DNA of 64,000 nucleotides, taken from assembly GCA_037200045.1 (NCBI GenBank), contig JBBCHM010000003.1, positions 1 to 64,000 on the forward strand, given 5' to 3'. The translations under genes were made by a program, and so were the position numbers. Positions 35,701-44,112 of the stretch are shown here, piece after piece; within the stretch, counting starts at the first letter, position 1, and each line of letters starts with the position of its first letter. A model generated the notes under the pieces. The model was not told where the DNA came from. It was given only the letters and a program-made list of their open reading frames with translations, and did not search any database. The stretch comes from Rhizomicrobium sp. (lineage in GTDB: Bacteria; Pseudomonadota; Alphaproteobacteria; Micropepsales; Micropepsaceae).

Positions 35701-36081
35701 TCAGGATGCCATGTTGAGATGCGCGGCAATTCCGATGGTGACTGCCAGCTTGTCCTGTGCCGGTAGCGATTTGGCCTTTGGAATATAGTCGAGGAGTTCC
35801 CGCAGGAATTCGTCGGAAACCCGACAAGCCATCTTGTGTTTTCTGGGCAGATCTCTTCTTTGGATGACCCGCGACAGCGAGATATAGCTCATTTCACGCG
35901 AGAGGCCGGGGCAACGATGCCTTGGGAGTTCGAAATCGAATGGATAGCCATCGCTGCAAACGAATAGATGCAACCCAGCATGGGCGTCGACGCAAAGATG
36001 GTATTTGAAGCTTCCGCCGTCGTCGCCCGGATTCACGACATCTTCAGTCCAGAAGCCCACGACGTCCCCAACGCCGAACAT
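35701..36081 (-). CDS. candidate toxin partner of the Panacea antitoxin, family not recognised
   Basis: A 126-residue protein whose ATG overlaps the stop of the Panacea-domain gene (TGATG), so the two are tightly coupled. The N-terminal 70 residues look rich in beta strands (V-G-D-V-V-G-F-W, F-K-Y-H-L-C-V, L-H-L-F-V-C, S-Y-I-S-L-S-R-V-I), a pattern reminiscent of the SH3-like barrel of MazF/PemK/ToxN toxins. The C-terminal third is helical. I see no confirmed toxin signature. A GTG one codon upstream is an alternative start. The base composition is clearly less GC-rich than its neighbours, suggesting transfer. Confidence 0.65.
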   Translation of the reverse strand: MFGVGDVVGFWTEDVVNPGDDGGSFKYHLCVDAHAGLHLFVCSDGYPFDFELPRHRCPGLSREMSYISLSRVIQRRDLPRKHKMACRVSDEFLRELLDYIPKAKSLPAQDKLAVTIGIAAHLNMAS

Positions 36082-36653
36082 CACACGCTATGGCGAGAGA
36101 TGTAGATCAAGTTCTCGACCTGCTCGTCATTGGCGCCGAGAAGCTGCATCTTGATCTGTGCGCGCTCGGCATCACCGCGACGCTTCCAAGCCTCTTCATA
36201 AGCCGGGTCTTGATGCGTTAAGCGCCGTATCTGACTGAAGTCGAGCAACTGCACCGTTCCTGCGGCTTCGTTGAGCAGCTCCATGTCGGTCTCCGACAGA
36301 AGTTGTTTGTTTGCCTTTCGGCGTGCGCCTATGAACTTCTGGATTTTCGGGTTATCGCGGTCCGGCACGGAAATCCATGGACGCTCCTCACCGAACTCCT
36401 TCTTGAAATCGAAAGTCGGTTTCAACGCGTCATAGGTGAATGACGGCACCGGCCCATCCTTCAGCGCGTAGTAGGTATCGAAGGTGACCGGGCGTCCGTA
36501 CCGCACAAGGTGGGACTTGTCCGCCAGAAACACCGATTTCACGATATCGTACTGTGAAAACCCGACGAAATTCTCCAGAATATAGAGGATGCTTTCGACG
36601 ACCTTCCGTTTGTCGACTTTAAGGGTCGGAAACTTGTCGGGGTTGGCTTTCAT
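36081..36653 (-). CDS. Panacea-domain (SocA/DUF4065-like) antitoxin
   Basis: A 190-residue protein whose central part fits the Panacea domain: F-S-Q-Y-D-I-V-K-S-V-F-L-A-D, the R-Y-G-R-P-V-T-F-D-T-Y-Y-A-L segment, and K-D-G-P-V-P-S, which match the L-x-Y-x-x-D, G-x-P-I-x-x-x-x-Y-x-A-x-x-x-G-P-V pattern of this family. Panacea proteins neutralise many unrelated toxins encoded beside them. The ATG at 36653 has GGTGA upstream; a GTG at 36662 is possible. The gene comes first in the pair, as is usual for antitoxins, and shares the low GC of its partner. Confidence 0.75.
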   Translation of the reverse strand: MKANPDKFPTLKVDKRKVVESILYILENFVGFSQYDIVKSVFLADKSHLVRYGRPVTFDTYYALKDGPVPSFTYDALKPTFDFKKEFGEERPWISVPDRDNPKIQKFIGARRKANKQLLSETDMELLNEAAGTVQLLDFSQIRRLTHQDPAYEEAWKRRGDAERAQIKMQLLGANDEQVENLIYISRHSV

Positions 36654-36857
36654 CGAGTTCACCGGCGCAGCTAGGGGCGAGGACGTGCGCTGCGGAAATA
36701 TCGCACGATTCCGACGCTCCGGGGAGTTAAGCTCTGCGCCGTCCCGTTTGAAAGCGTGGCGGATGGTACCGATTTGACCGCCCGCACAGATTGCACTTGC
36801 CCTTCCCTACAATCTTGTTCTAGTTTTGTTCCGGACAGGTTTTGGGACGGAGAGACG

Positions 36858-37436
36858 ATGACGAACCACACTCCCCGCGGCGTTGCGGCCCTGGAAGCCG
36901 TGCTGGAATCCGCGCAGGAGACCGCGCGCAAGAGCCTCGAACTGGCCCAATCCATCAGCCGAAAAGAAGATGATGCCGGTCAGGACCTTGCCTATAACCG
37001 GGCCATCGCCTTCATGAAGGTGAGCGCCAAGGTCGGCATGGCGCTGGCCAAGCTCAAGGGCGAGCACACCAGCAACGTGACCATCTGCCGGACGGAGGTT
37101 CACGCACCGCCGGCCCGCATCGGGCCGCCCCGCCCGCGCGCCGTAACGCCGCAAAGACCGGTCGAGAGCCTCCAACGCGCCGACCGCACCCAGCAGATCG
37201 TCGAGACCTGGATGAAGGCGCACGGCATGAAGGACGGCGACGACTGGCCGGTGCTGTATCCCGATCCGGAGGAAGACGACGCGGACGACGGCGTGCCGGA
37301 CGACGCTGGGGAGGCAAGCATCGGCCGGGACAGTGCCGTGGACCGGACTGTCGCGCGGCAGGGCATCGAGGGGCAGGGTGCCGAAGGGGAGGGGGACACC
37401 CCTCAAAATTTCGGGGGTTCGAATAGCGGAAAATGA
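36858..37436 (+). CDS. helical protein of unknown function, first gene of a two-gene module
   Basis: A 192-residue hydrophilic protein with GGAGAG eight bases before the ATG. Residues 5-75 are predicted helical by eye (A-L-E-A-V-L-E-S-A-Q-E-T-A-R-K-S; F-M-K-V-S-A-K-V-G-M-A-L-A-K-L-K-G). The middle is arginine- and proline-rich, then R-T-Q-Q-I-V-E-T-W-M-K-A-H-G. An acidic, disordered tail of about 60 residues ends the protein. Its stop overlaps the start of the next gene (ATGA). I do not recognise the family. It lies between the toxin-antitoxin pair and a MerR regulator. Confidence 0.7.
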   Translation: MTNHTPRGVAALEAVLESAQETARKSLELAQSISRKEDDAGQDLAYNRAIAFMKVSAKVGMALAKLKGEHTSNVTICRTEVHAPPARIGPPRPRAVTPQRPVESLQRADRTQQIVETWMKAHGMKDGDDWPVLYPDPEEDDADDGVPDDAGEASIGRDSAVDRTVARQGIEGQGAEGEGDTPQNFGGSNSGK

Positions 37437-37660
37437 CCCAGGCCTCGCCCTGCTCCGAGCCCCGCAAGCGCGGCCGCCCGCGCCAGCACCCGCCGAAGCT
37501 GCCATCACCGCGCGGGCGCGGCGCCCAACCCGGCAACCAGAACCGCCGCCGCCACGGGCGGTATTCGGAGGCGATGCGAGCGGCGAAGGCGGCGCTGAAG
37601 GACGAGATCGCAAAGATCGAGGCGCTCGTGGCGGGCGTCTGCGCAGCGGATAGCTCGTAA
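37433..37660 (+). CDS. small basic protein with a G-N-Q-N-R-R-R-H-G-R-Y-S motif
   Basis: A 75-residue basic protein. The N-terminus is K-R-G-R-P-R-Q-H-P-P (AT-hook-like G-R-P core). The centre is G-A-Q-P-G-N-Q-N-R-R-R-H-G-R-Y-S, followed by an alanine/lysine-rich helix. The G-x-P-x-G-N-x-N-x-x-x-H-G-x-Y motif recurs in many small uncharacterised alphaproteobacterial proteins, and a second copy of it is at 61479-61763 in this window. Coupled to the preceding gene by ATGA. DNA or RNA binding is a guess from charge. Confidence 0.65.
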   Translation: MTQASPCSEPRKRGRPRQHPPKLPSPRGRGAQPGNQNRRRHGRYSEAMRAAKAALKDEIAKIEALVAGVCAADSS

Positions 37661-37816
37661 CTGCGAGGCCCAACGACGACAACAGCCAATGCGCCATATC
37701 TATAATTTCCCATAATATTACTTATACGATAAACCGAATAGCAGCCCAAAGCCCTTGCGCCGTCCCCTGGGTCCGCCCCTACACCCCGGCGCCGTCGATG
37801 TGAGTGTCTTCGTTTC

Positions 37817-38608
37817 ATGGACCGCGATCTCAGTCCGTCCGAAACCGCCCGGCGGCTCGGCGTCACCGTCAAGGCGCTTCGGCTCTACGAGCAGCATAAA
37901 CTCATGGCGCCCAGGCGGACCGCGGCCGGCTGGCGGGTCTACGGTCCGGCCGAACTTTCGGTCCTGCATCGGGTGATCGCGCTCAAGCGGCTCGGTCTGC
38001 CGCTGGCGCGCATTGCCGGCTTGATGTCGGGCCGCGGCGTCGGGCTGGACCTTGTCCTGGCGCTCCAGGAACAGGCGCTGGCGCGGGAGGCGGAAAAGAC
38101 CGCCCTCGCCCTCGGCCTGGTCCGCGCGGCGCGGGCCAAGCTCGCGCGGAACGAGGCGCTCACCATCGACGATCTCGCAACTTTGACCACGGAGACGACG
38201 ATGACGGCCAAACCCGGCAAGGACGACATGAACGCGATTTTCGATCCGTTGATCGCCAAGCACTACGAACCCGGCGATCTCGAAGCCCTCAAGGCCCGCG
38301 CCGGCGACCACGATCCCGACGCTATAGCCCGGCAATGGGACGGATTGTTCGCCGAAGCCCGCGGCCTGATGGCCCAAGGCGATCCGGCCTCGCCCGCGGC
38401 GGCCGATCTGGCGCGGCGCTGGGCGGCGCTGACACGGCAATTCACCCAGGGCGATCCCGCTTTGGGCGAGCGCGCGGCGAAGGTCTGGAAGGACGCGATG
38501 GCCGATCCCGACGCCCAGGCAAAGCTGCCGATGGATCCGGCGCTGTGGGACTTCGTCGGCAAGGCCATGGCCGCCCTCAAGGCCGAGGGCGGCCGAGGCG
38601 ATCTTTAG
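37817..38608 (+). CDS. MerR-family regulator with TipAS-like C-terminal domain
   Basis: A 263-residue regulator. Residues 1-70 are a MerR winged helix (S-P-S-E-T-A-R-R-L-G-V-T-V-K-A-L-R-L-Y-E), residues 71-120 a coiled-coil dimer helix, and residues from about 130 a TipAS-type ligand-binding helical domain (Y-E-P-G-D, then W-A-A-L-T-R-Q-F-T-Q-G). TipA proteins bind thiopeptides and other cyclic peptides. An internal ATG (residue 129, 38201) is preceded by GGAG at six bases, so a short ligand-binding form may also be made, as in Streptomyces TipA. The 156 bases upstream are AT-rich near 37700 and may hold its promoter. Confidence 0.85.
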   Translation: MDRDLSPSETARRLGVTVKALRLYEQHKLMAPRRTAAGWRVYGPAELSVLHRVIALKRLGLPLARIAGLMSGRGVGLDLVLALQEQALAREAEKTALALGLVRAARAKLARNEALTIDDLATLTTETTMTAKPGKDDMNAIFDPLIAKHYEPGDLEALKARAGDHDPDAIARQWDGLFAEARGLMAQGDPASPAAADLARRWAALTRQFTQGDPALGERAAKVWKDAMADPDAQAKLPMDPALWDFVGKAMAALKAEGGRGDL

Positions 38609-38665
38609 CTGTGAATCCGGCCGGCCGTGGGGCCCGCGACCGCGCCGGATGCGCTATCAAGCGGC

Positions 38666-39466
38666 ATGACCGCGCCCAGCAAGGACCTCGCCGCCCTCCT
38701 CGACATCATGCGCCGCCTGCGCGCGCCCGAGGGCGGCTGCCCGTGGGACGTCGAGCAGACCTTCGAGACCATCGCGCCCTACACCATCGAGGAAGCCTAT
38801 GAGGTCTCGGCGGCGATCGAGGACAAGGACTGGGCCGGCCTGAAGGACGAGCTCGGCGACCTGCTCTTCCAGGTCGTGTTCCACGCCAGGATGGCCGAGG
38901 AGCGCGGACTGTTCGCCTTCGGCGACGTGGTCGAGGCGATCACCACCAAGATGATCCGCCGCCATCCGCATGTCTTCGGCGACGCGGATGTGCCGGCGGA
39001 TTCCCGGGCGCAGACCGCCGCCTGGGAGACGCTGAAGGCGGCCGAGCGCGGCGCCGAGGGCCCGGCCGGCGTGCTGGACAATGTTCCGCTCGCTTTACCC
39101 GCGCTGGTCCGTGCGGAGAAGCTTCAAAAACGCCTCTCAAGCGTCGGGTTCGATTGGAATTCCGCCAAGCTTGTCCTCGACAAGGTGGCCGAGGAAGCGG
39201 CGGAGATCGTCGAGGCCCAGGCCGCCGGCGCATCGCAGGCCGAGATCGCAGGCGAGGTCGGCGATCTGCTCTTCGTCGTTGCCAATCTGGCGCGGCATCT
39301 GAAGGTCGACCCGGAAGCCGCTCTGCGGACAACGAATTCCAAGGTCACCCGCCGCTTCCGCTGGATCGAGGCGGAACTCACCCGCCAGGGCCGAACGCCG
39401 AAGGAGGCGACGCTCGCCGAGATGGAGGCGCTCTGGCAGCGGGCCAAGACCGAAAGCGTCACTTGA
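38666..39466 (+). CDS. mazG: nucleoside triphosphate pyrophosphohydrolase MazG
   Basis: A 266-residue house-cleaning enzyme that hydrolyses nucleoside triphosphates to monophosphate and pyrophosphate. Two MazG domains are visible, each with the metal-binding E-x-x-E ... E-x-x-D pattern: E-E-A-Y-E ... D-E-L-G-D-L-L-F in the first and E-E-A-A-E ... G-E-V-G-D-L-L-F in the second. The start gives M-T-A-P-S-K-D-L. It converges with the next gene and overlaps it by eight bases. The adjacency to hflX-hfq is typical of alphaproteobacteria. Confidence 0.93.
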   Translation: MTAPSKDLAALLDIMRRLRAPEGGCPWDVEQTFETIAPYTIEEAYEVSAAIEDKDWAGLKDELGDLLFQVVFHARMAEERGLFAFGDVVEAITTKMIRRHPHVFGDADVPADSRAQTAAWETLKAAERGAEGPAGVLDNVPLALPALVRAEKLQKRLSSVGFDWNSAKLVLDKVAEEAAEIVEAQAAGASQAEIAGEVGDLLFVVANLARHLKVDPEAALRTTNSKVTRRFRWIEAELTRQGRTPKEATLAEMEALWQRAKTESVT

Positions 39467-40070
39467 CCCTCATCACCTTGTAGAGCCTGCCATAGCCCAC
39501 GAGGTAGAGGTCGTAGCCGCCGATCAGTCCGTGCTCGATCCGCACGTAATTCCTGCCGTCGGACTTGAAGGGCGGGGTTTCGGAATGGCCGTTGCGCTCG
39601 CGCCAAACCTGGCCGTTGGCCAGCGTCACCGTGAACGGCCCGCCCGGGACGACGTCATAGTCGGTCACGCCGATGGTGAGCGGAAGGATCTCCTGCCCGA
39701 TCGGCTGATAGGCCATCTGGGCCGGAAGTGGCGCCGCCGGCGCGTCCGCGCCGAACGGATCGAGGGAACCGAGGAACGATCCTTCCTGTGGCGGTGGCGG
39801 CGAAGCCTCCGGAGGCGGCGGCGCAGCTTGCTGGGGTGCTGCTTCGGTCTGGACCGGCAGCGGCGTCTGTGTTGGCACCTGACCCACGGGCGGCAGACCG
39901 GCCGCGGCCCGAAGCTGCGGCGCGGCCCGGTCGTAGCATTCGATCCGGGCTTCCCGGTCGGTCACATCCGTGCACTTGGCCAGAACGTCGACGACATCGT
40001 CGCGCGGCCCGGCCTGGGCTTGGCCGCCGGCAAGCAGCACGACCAGCACGATGCACCGTTTCATCCCCAT
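39459..40070 (-). CDS. exported protein of unknown function
   Basis: A 203-residue protein with a signal peptide (residues 1-21, ending Q-A-Q-A). The mature N-terminus has two cysteines in K-C-T-D-V-T-D-R-E-A-R-I-E-C-Y-D, a pattern shared with many short proteobacterial periplasmic proteins. A proline/glutamine-rich linker follows. The last 75 residues form a compact domain with G-Q-V-W-R-E-R-N-G and end in a strand-rich region (Y-D-L-Y-L-V-G-Y-G-R-L-Y-K-V). The start could also be the ATG two codons later. Function unknown. Confidence 0.75.
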   Translation of the reverse strand: MGMKRCIVLVVLLAGGQAQAGPRDDVVDVLAKCTDVTDREARIECYDRAAPQLRAAAGLPPVGQVPTQTPLPVQTEAAPQQAAPPPPEASPPPPQEGSFLGSLDPFGADAPAAPLPAQMAYQPIGQEILPLTIGVTDYDVVPGGPFTVTLANGQVWRERNGHSETPPFKSDGRNYVRIEHGLIGGYDLYLVGYGRLYKVMRVK

Positions 40071-40124
40071 TGTGCGTGCCCTCGATGCGCACGGTTATTC
40101 ACACGAAGTCCACACCCTAACGCC

Positions 40125-41417
40125 CTACTCTGTCGACAAATTCTTCCCGAAGCGCGCTTCGAAGCGGGCCGTCTCCTGTGGAGGGATTGTGAGCAGAAGC
40201 TCGACGCCGGACTTGGCTTCACGCCGCTCGCGCACCTGGGCATGGCGATAGGCCCAGGCCAGTCCCTCGCCATCGGCGTGCGGCAGCGTCAGGCGATACT
40301 GGATGTTGGCATGTGTCACCTCGCTCTCGAACCGGCGCAAAAGCTGGTCGAGGCCATCGCCCGTCAGCGCCGACACCGCGACCGGTCCGCCGGCCCGCGC
40401 GTTGCCGGCCAAGAGGCCGGCGCGCACGTCCGGCTCGATCCGGTCGATCTTGTTGAGGACTTCGATGAAGGGGCGTTCGCCATCGGTCTCGACCCCGAGG
40501 TCGGCCAGGACCTTCAGCACGTCGGCCTTCTGGGCGGCGCTCTCGGCATGGCTGGCATCGCGGACATGGACGATCACATCGGCCTCCAGCACCTCTTCCA
40601 GCGTGGCGCGGAAGGCGGCGATCAGCTCGGTCGGCAGGTCGGCGATGAAGCCCACCGTGTCGGACAGCACGGCCCGCGTCCCGTTCGGCAGCTTCAGGCC
40701 GCGCATGGTCGGATCGAGCGTCGCGAACAAGAGGTCCTTGGCGAGAACGTCGGCGGAGGTCAGCTTGTTGAACAGCGTCGACTTGCCGGCATTGGTGTAG
40801 CCGACCAGCGCGATCACCGGATAAGGCACGCGCTTGCGCGCCTGGCGCTGCAGTCCGCGCGTCCGCTTGACGCTTTCGAGATCCTTCTTGATGCGGACGA
40901 TGCGGTCGTTGATCAGCCGCCGGTCGGTCTCGATCTGGCTTTCGCCAGGACCGCCGAGAAAGCCGAAGCCGCCGCGCTGCCGCTCCAAATGGGTCCACGA
41001 CCGGACCAGCCGCGAACGCTGATAGCTCAGATGCGCCAGTTCGACCTGCAGCCGGCCCTCATGGGTGCGCGCCCGCTCGCCGAAGATCTCGAGGATCAGC
41101 GCGGTGCGGTCGAGGACCTTCGTGCTCCAGGCCTTTTCCAGATTGCGCTGCTGTACCGGCGACAATTGGGCGTTGACGATGATCACTTCCGGCTCAAGCG
41201 CTTTCGCCTGCCCCGCGATCTCCTCGACCTTGCCGCTGCCGATCAGCGTCGCCGGCGTCGGCCGCACCAGCGGCACGATCAAGCTCTCAACGACATGAAG
41301 CCCGATCGCCGCCGTCAGGCCGATCGCCTCTTCGAGACGCGCCTGCGCGTCGCGATCGAGGCGTGCACCGGCGGCGCGCGCTTTCGGCTCGACATGAATG
41401 ACAAAGGCGGTGCGCAC
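40125..41417 (-). CDS. hflX: ribosome-associated GTPase HflX
   Basis: A 430-residue TRAFAC GTPase that splits stalled or heat-damaged 70S ribosomes. The N-terminal HflX domain includes L-I-G-S-G-K-V-E-E-I and the glycine-rich G-G-F-G-F-L-G-G-P-G-E-S-Q-I-E-T-D-R-R linker. The G domain shows G-Y-T-N-A-G-K-S-T (G1), D-T-V-G-F (G3) and N-K-I-D (G4). No ATG fits: the only in-frame start after hfq is a GTG at 41417, 38 bases past the hfq stop, which gives the normal length. An upstream GTG at 41594 would overlap most of hfq. The ribosome-binding site is weak. Confidence 0.92.
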   Translation of the reverse strand: MRTAFVIHVEPKARAAGARLDRDAQARLEEAIGLTAAIGLHVVESLIVPLVRPTPATLIGSGKVEEIAGQAKALEPEVIIVNAQLSPVQQRNLEKAWSTKVLDRTALILEIFGERARTHEGRLQVELAHLSYQRSRLVRSWTHLERQRGGFGFLGGPGESQIETDRRLINDRIVRIKKDLESVKRTRGLQRQARKRVPYPVIALVGYTNAGKSTLFNKLTSADVLAKDLLFATLDPTMRGLKLPNGTRAVLSDTVGFIADLPTELIAAFRATLEEVLEADVIVHVRDASHAESAAQKADVLKVLADLGVETDGERPFIEVLNKIDRIEPDVRAGLLAGNARAGGPVAVSALTGDGLDQLLRRFESEVTHANIQYRLTLPHADGEGLAWAYRHAQVRERREAKSGVELLLTIPPQETARFEARFGKNLSTE

Positions 41418-41455
41418 GCTGTCGCGCGCATCGTCGAATCCGGATTGTTTACGGC

Positions 41456-41707
41456 TTATGCGTTTTCCTTCTCGGCCGCCGTCTCCTCCTGCAGCTGGAT
41501 CGGTCCCAGCGGCATGACGGTCGAGATCGCGTGCTTGTAGACGAGCTGCGCCTGGCCGTCCCGGCGCAGAAGAACGCAGAAATTGTCGAACCACGTGATG
41601 TTCCCCTGAAGCTTTACGCCGTTGACCAGAAAGATCGTAACGGCCGATTTGCTTTTTCGGACTGCATTCAAGAACGTGTCTTGCAGATTTTGTTGTTTTT
41701 CGCTCAT
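41456..41707 (-). CDS. hfq: RNA chaperone Hfq
   Basis: An 83-residue Sm-like protein forming the hexamer that pairs small RNAs with mRNAs. Sm1 ([13 protein letters not shown]) and Sm2 (the Y-K-H-A-I-S-T-V segment) are intact, including the K-H of the Y-K-H-A motif. The N-terminal helix starts [10 protein letters not shown]. The short C-terminal tail is typical of alphaproteobacteria. It lies between the aminotransferase gene and hflX on the same strand. Confidence 0.96.
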   Translation of the reverse strand: MSEKQQNLQDTFLNAVRKSKSAVTIFLVNGVKLQGNITWFDNFCVLLRRDGQAQLVYKHAISTVMPLGPIQLQEETAAEKENA

Positions 41708-41789
41708 CGGGGATTCCAAGTGATTGTGCGCCGCGCCCCTGCGAAGCACTTGCGCTAGCATAGGCCGCATTGCTGCGTTTGCGAAAGGG

Positions 41790-42692
41790 CTAAGTGCCCG
41801 TTTTCGCGGCGCGCCCCGCCGAAGTCAGGCCGTAGAGTTCCTGCACCCGCCGCGTCACCGGGCCGGGTTTGCCGTTGCCGACCGGACGGCCGTTGATCGC
41901 GACGACCGGCATGACGCCGGTCGCCGACGAAATGAAAGCCTCACGGGCGGTATGGGTTTCATCCAGGGAGAAGGCTTCCTGCACAACGGGTAGCTGGGCT
42001 GCCTCCGCCGCCTCCAGGATCACCCGCCTTGTGACCCCCGGCAGGATGGCATGGCTGAGCGGGCGGGTCCGCAAGTTCCCTTGGGCGTCGACGATCCAGG
42101 CATTGGTCGAACTGCCCTCGGTGACGAACCCCGCCGCGTCCACCAGCCAGGCCTCATAGGCCCCTGCCCGCCGTGCCGCGGTCTTGGCCAGGAGATTGGG
42201 CAGGAGCTGGACGGTCTTGATGTCGCGGCGGCCCCAGCGCTCGTCGGGACGCGAGATGACCGTCACCCCGTCCTGCCGGCGCTTCTCGAACTCTCCCGGC
42301 GGAACCGACCGCGCCGTCAGGATGAGGCTTGGGCGCGGCGCGGCCTTGGGAATCGGGTGGTCGCGGCGGGCGACGCCGCGGGATATCTGCAGATAGAGCA
42401 AGCCGTTGCGCACGCCGTTGCGGCGGACCAGCTCGCGCATGACGAGCTTCAGCGCATTGCGCGGCATCGGCAAGGCGATCTCGATTTCGCGCAGCGAGCG
42501 TTCGAGACGGTCGAGATGCTCGTCCTCGTCCATCAGAAAGCCGTCGTCAACGCCGCAAACCTCATAGACCGCGTCGCCGAGCTGGAGCCCGCGATCCTCG
42601 ACATGCACCGCGGCGCTGCCGTGGCGCACATAGCGGCCATCGACATAGGCGATGCGCCCGGCCGGCGGGCGGCCGTTCCAACCCTTGCTCAC
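41790..42692 (-). CDS. dat: D-amino acid aminotransferase (class IV PLP)
   Basis: A 300-residue fold-type IV aminotransferase that interconverts D-alanine and D-glutamate in characterised members. The N-terminus has [13 protein letters not shown], and the PLP lysine is in [10 protein letters not shown]. The S-S-T-N-A-W segment binds the cofactor phosphate. The start is GTG, eight bases after the ntrX stop, with GAGG just upstream; the gene is therefore likely read with ntrX. Branched-chain specificity cannot be excluded from sequence. Confidence 0.88.
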   Translation of the reverse strand: MSKGWNGRPPAGRIAYVDGRYVRHGSAAVHVEDRGLQLGDAVYEVCGVDDGFLMDEDEHLDRLERSLREIEIALPMPRNALKLVMRELVRRNGVRNGLLYLQISRGVARRDHPIPKAAPRPSLILTARSVPPGEFEKRRQDGVTVISRPDERWGRRDIKTVQLLPNLLAKTAARRAGAYEAWLVDAAGFVTEGSSTNAWIVDAQGNLRTRPLSHAILPGVTRRVILEAAEAAQLPVVQEAFSLDETHTAREAFISSATGVMPVVAINGRPVGNGKPGPVTRRVQELYGLTSAGRAAKTGT

Positions 42693-42699
42693 TTGTGCC

Positions 42700-44112
42700 T
42701 CACGCGTTGAAGCCCTGCTCTCGCCCATTCGGGCCAACGCCCAGAGACTTCAGCTTGCGATGCAGCGCCGAGCGCTCCATGCCGATGAAGGCGGCGGTGC
42801 GCGAGATGTTGCCGCCGAAGCGGTTGATCTGCGCCACCAGATAATCGCGCTCGAATATCTCGCGCGCCTCGCGCAACGGCAGCGAGATCACCAGATCGCC
42901 GCCCCGCCCGCCGCCCCAGGGCGCGCTCGAGCCGAGATCGGCGGGCAGCAGGTCGGCCGAGATCACCTGCGCCGCGTCATCGGTGGCGAGGATCAACAGG
43001 CGCTCCACGATGTTGCGCAGCTGGCGCACATTGCCGGGCCAGGAATGGCTTTGCAGCACCGCCATTGCGTCGTCGCCGATCTCGCGCATGGCGAGGCCCG
43101 AGGTCGCCGACAGCCGCTTCATGAAATGCGCGACCAGCAGCGGAATGTCGTCGCGCCGCTCCGCCAGCGACGGCACGCGCACCGGAACGACGTTCAGCCG
43201 GTGATAGAGGTCCTCGCGGAACTTGCCGGCCACGATCTCGGCGCGCAGGTCGCGTGTCGTCGAGCAGACAATGCGGGCGTCCACCTGCACGCGCATCGTG
43301 CCGCCGACGCGGGTGAAGGTCTGGTCGACCAGCACGCGCAGGATCTTGCCCTGGGTCTCCAGCGGCATGTCGGCGACTTCGTCGAGATAGAGCGTGCCGT
43401 TATGCGCGAGCTCGAACATGCCGGTCTTGCGGGGGCCCTCGCCGGCTTCGATACCGAACAGTTCGGACTCGATCCGCGACGGCGCCATGGTGGCGCAATT
43501 GATCGCGACGAAGGCGTTGCCGGCGCGGCGCGAACGGGCATGGATCATGCGCGCCACGACTTCCTTGCCGGAGCCAGACGGCCCGGTGACGAAGATGCGG
43601 CTGTTGGTCGGCGCCACTTTCTCAATCGCCTGGCGCACCTGGCTGATCGCCGAGGACTGGCCGACGATTTCGGAATCGTCGCCGGTCTTGAGCTTGAGCT
43701 CCTGCACCTCGCGCCGCAGCCGCGAGGCTTCGAGCGCGCGGCCGACGACATGGATCAGACGGTCGGCCTTGAACGGCTTCTCGATGAAGTCGTAGGCGCC
43801 CTTCTTGATCGAGGCGACGGCGGTCTCGATCGTGCCGTGGCCGGAGATCATCACCACCGGAAGGTCGGGCTGCTCGCGCTTCAAGGTGTCGAGCACCTGG
43901 ATGCCGTCGAGCTTGGAACCCTGGAGCCAGATATCGAGCACGACGAGTTGGGGCCGGCGCACGCGCACCGCGTTGAGCGCGCCATCGCTGTCGCCGGCGA
44001 CGCGGGTCTCGTAGCCCTCATCGCGCAATATGCCCGAGATGAGATCGCGAATATCCTCTTCGTCGTCGACGACCAGGATTTCAGACGCGATCTGCGATCC
44101 GTTCTTGCTCAT
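42700..44112 (-). CDS. ntrX: nitrogen-regulation response regulator NtrX
   Basis: A 470-residue regulator: receiver domain with phospho-acceptor D60, AAA+ domain with Walker A G-P-S-G-S-G-K-E, and a Fis-type helix-turn-helix at the end (N-I-S-R-T-A-A-F-I-G-M-E-R). The GAFTGA loop that contacts sigma-54 is missing; E-L-F-G-I-E-A-G-E-G-P-R occurs instead, as in other NtrX proteins. The ATG lies 32 bases inside ntrY. With NtrY it responds to redox and nitrogen state and, in several alphaproteobacteria, to envelope signals. Confidence 0.94.
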   Translation of the reverse strand: MSKNGSQIASEILVVDDEEDIRDLISGILRDEGYETRVAGDSDGALNAVRVRRPQLVVLDIWLQGSKLDGIQVLDTLKREQPDLPVVMISGHGTIETAVASIKKGAYDFIEKPFKADRLIHVVGRALEASRLRREVQELKLKTGDDSEIVGQSSAISQVRQAIEKVAPTNSRIFVTGPSGSGKEVVARMIHARSRRAGNAFVAINCATMAPSRIESELFGIEAGEGPRKTGMFELAHNGTLYLDEVADMPLETQGKILRVLVDQTFTRVGGTMRVQVDARIVCSTTRDLRAEIVAGKFREDLYHRLNVVPVRVPSLAERRDDIPLLVAHFMKRLSATSGLAMREIGDDAMAVLQSHSWPGNVRQLRNIVERLLILATDDAAQVISADLLPADLGSSAPWGGGRGGDLVISLPLREAREIFERDYLVAQINRFGGNISRTAAFIGMERSALHRKLKSLGVGPNGREQGFNA

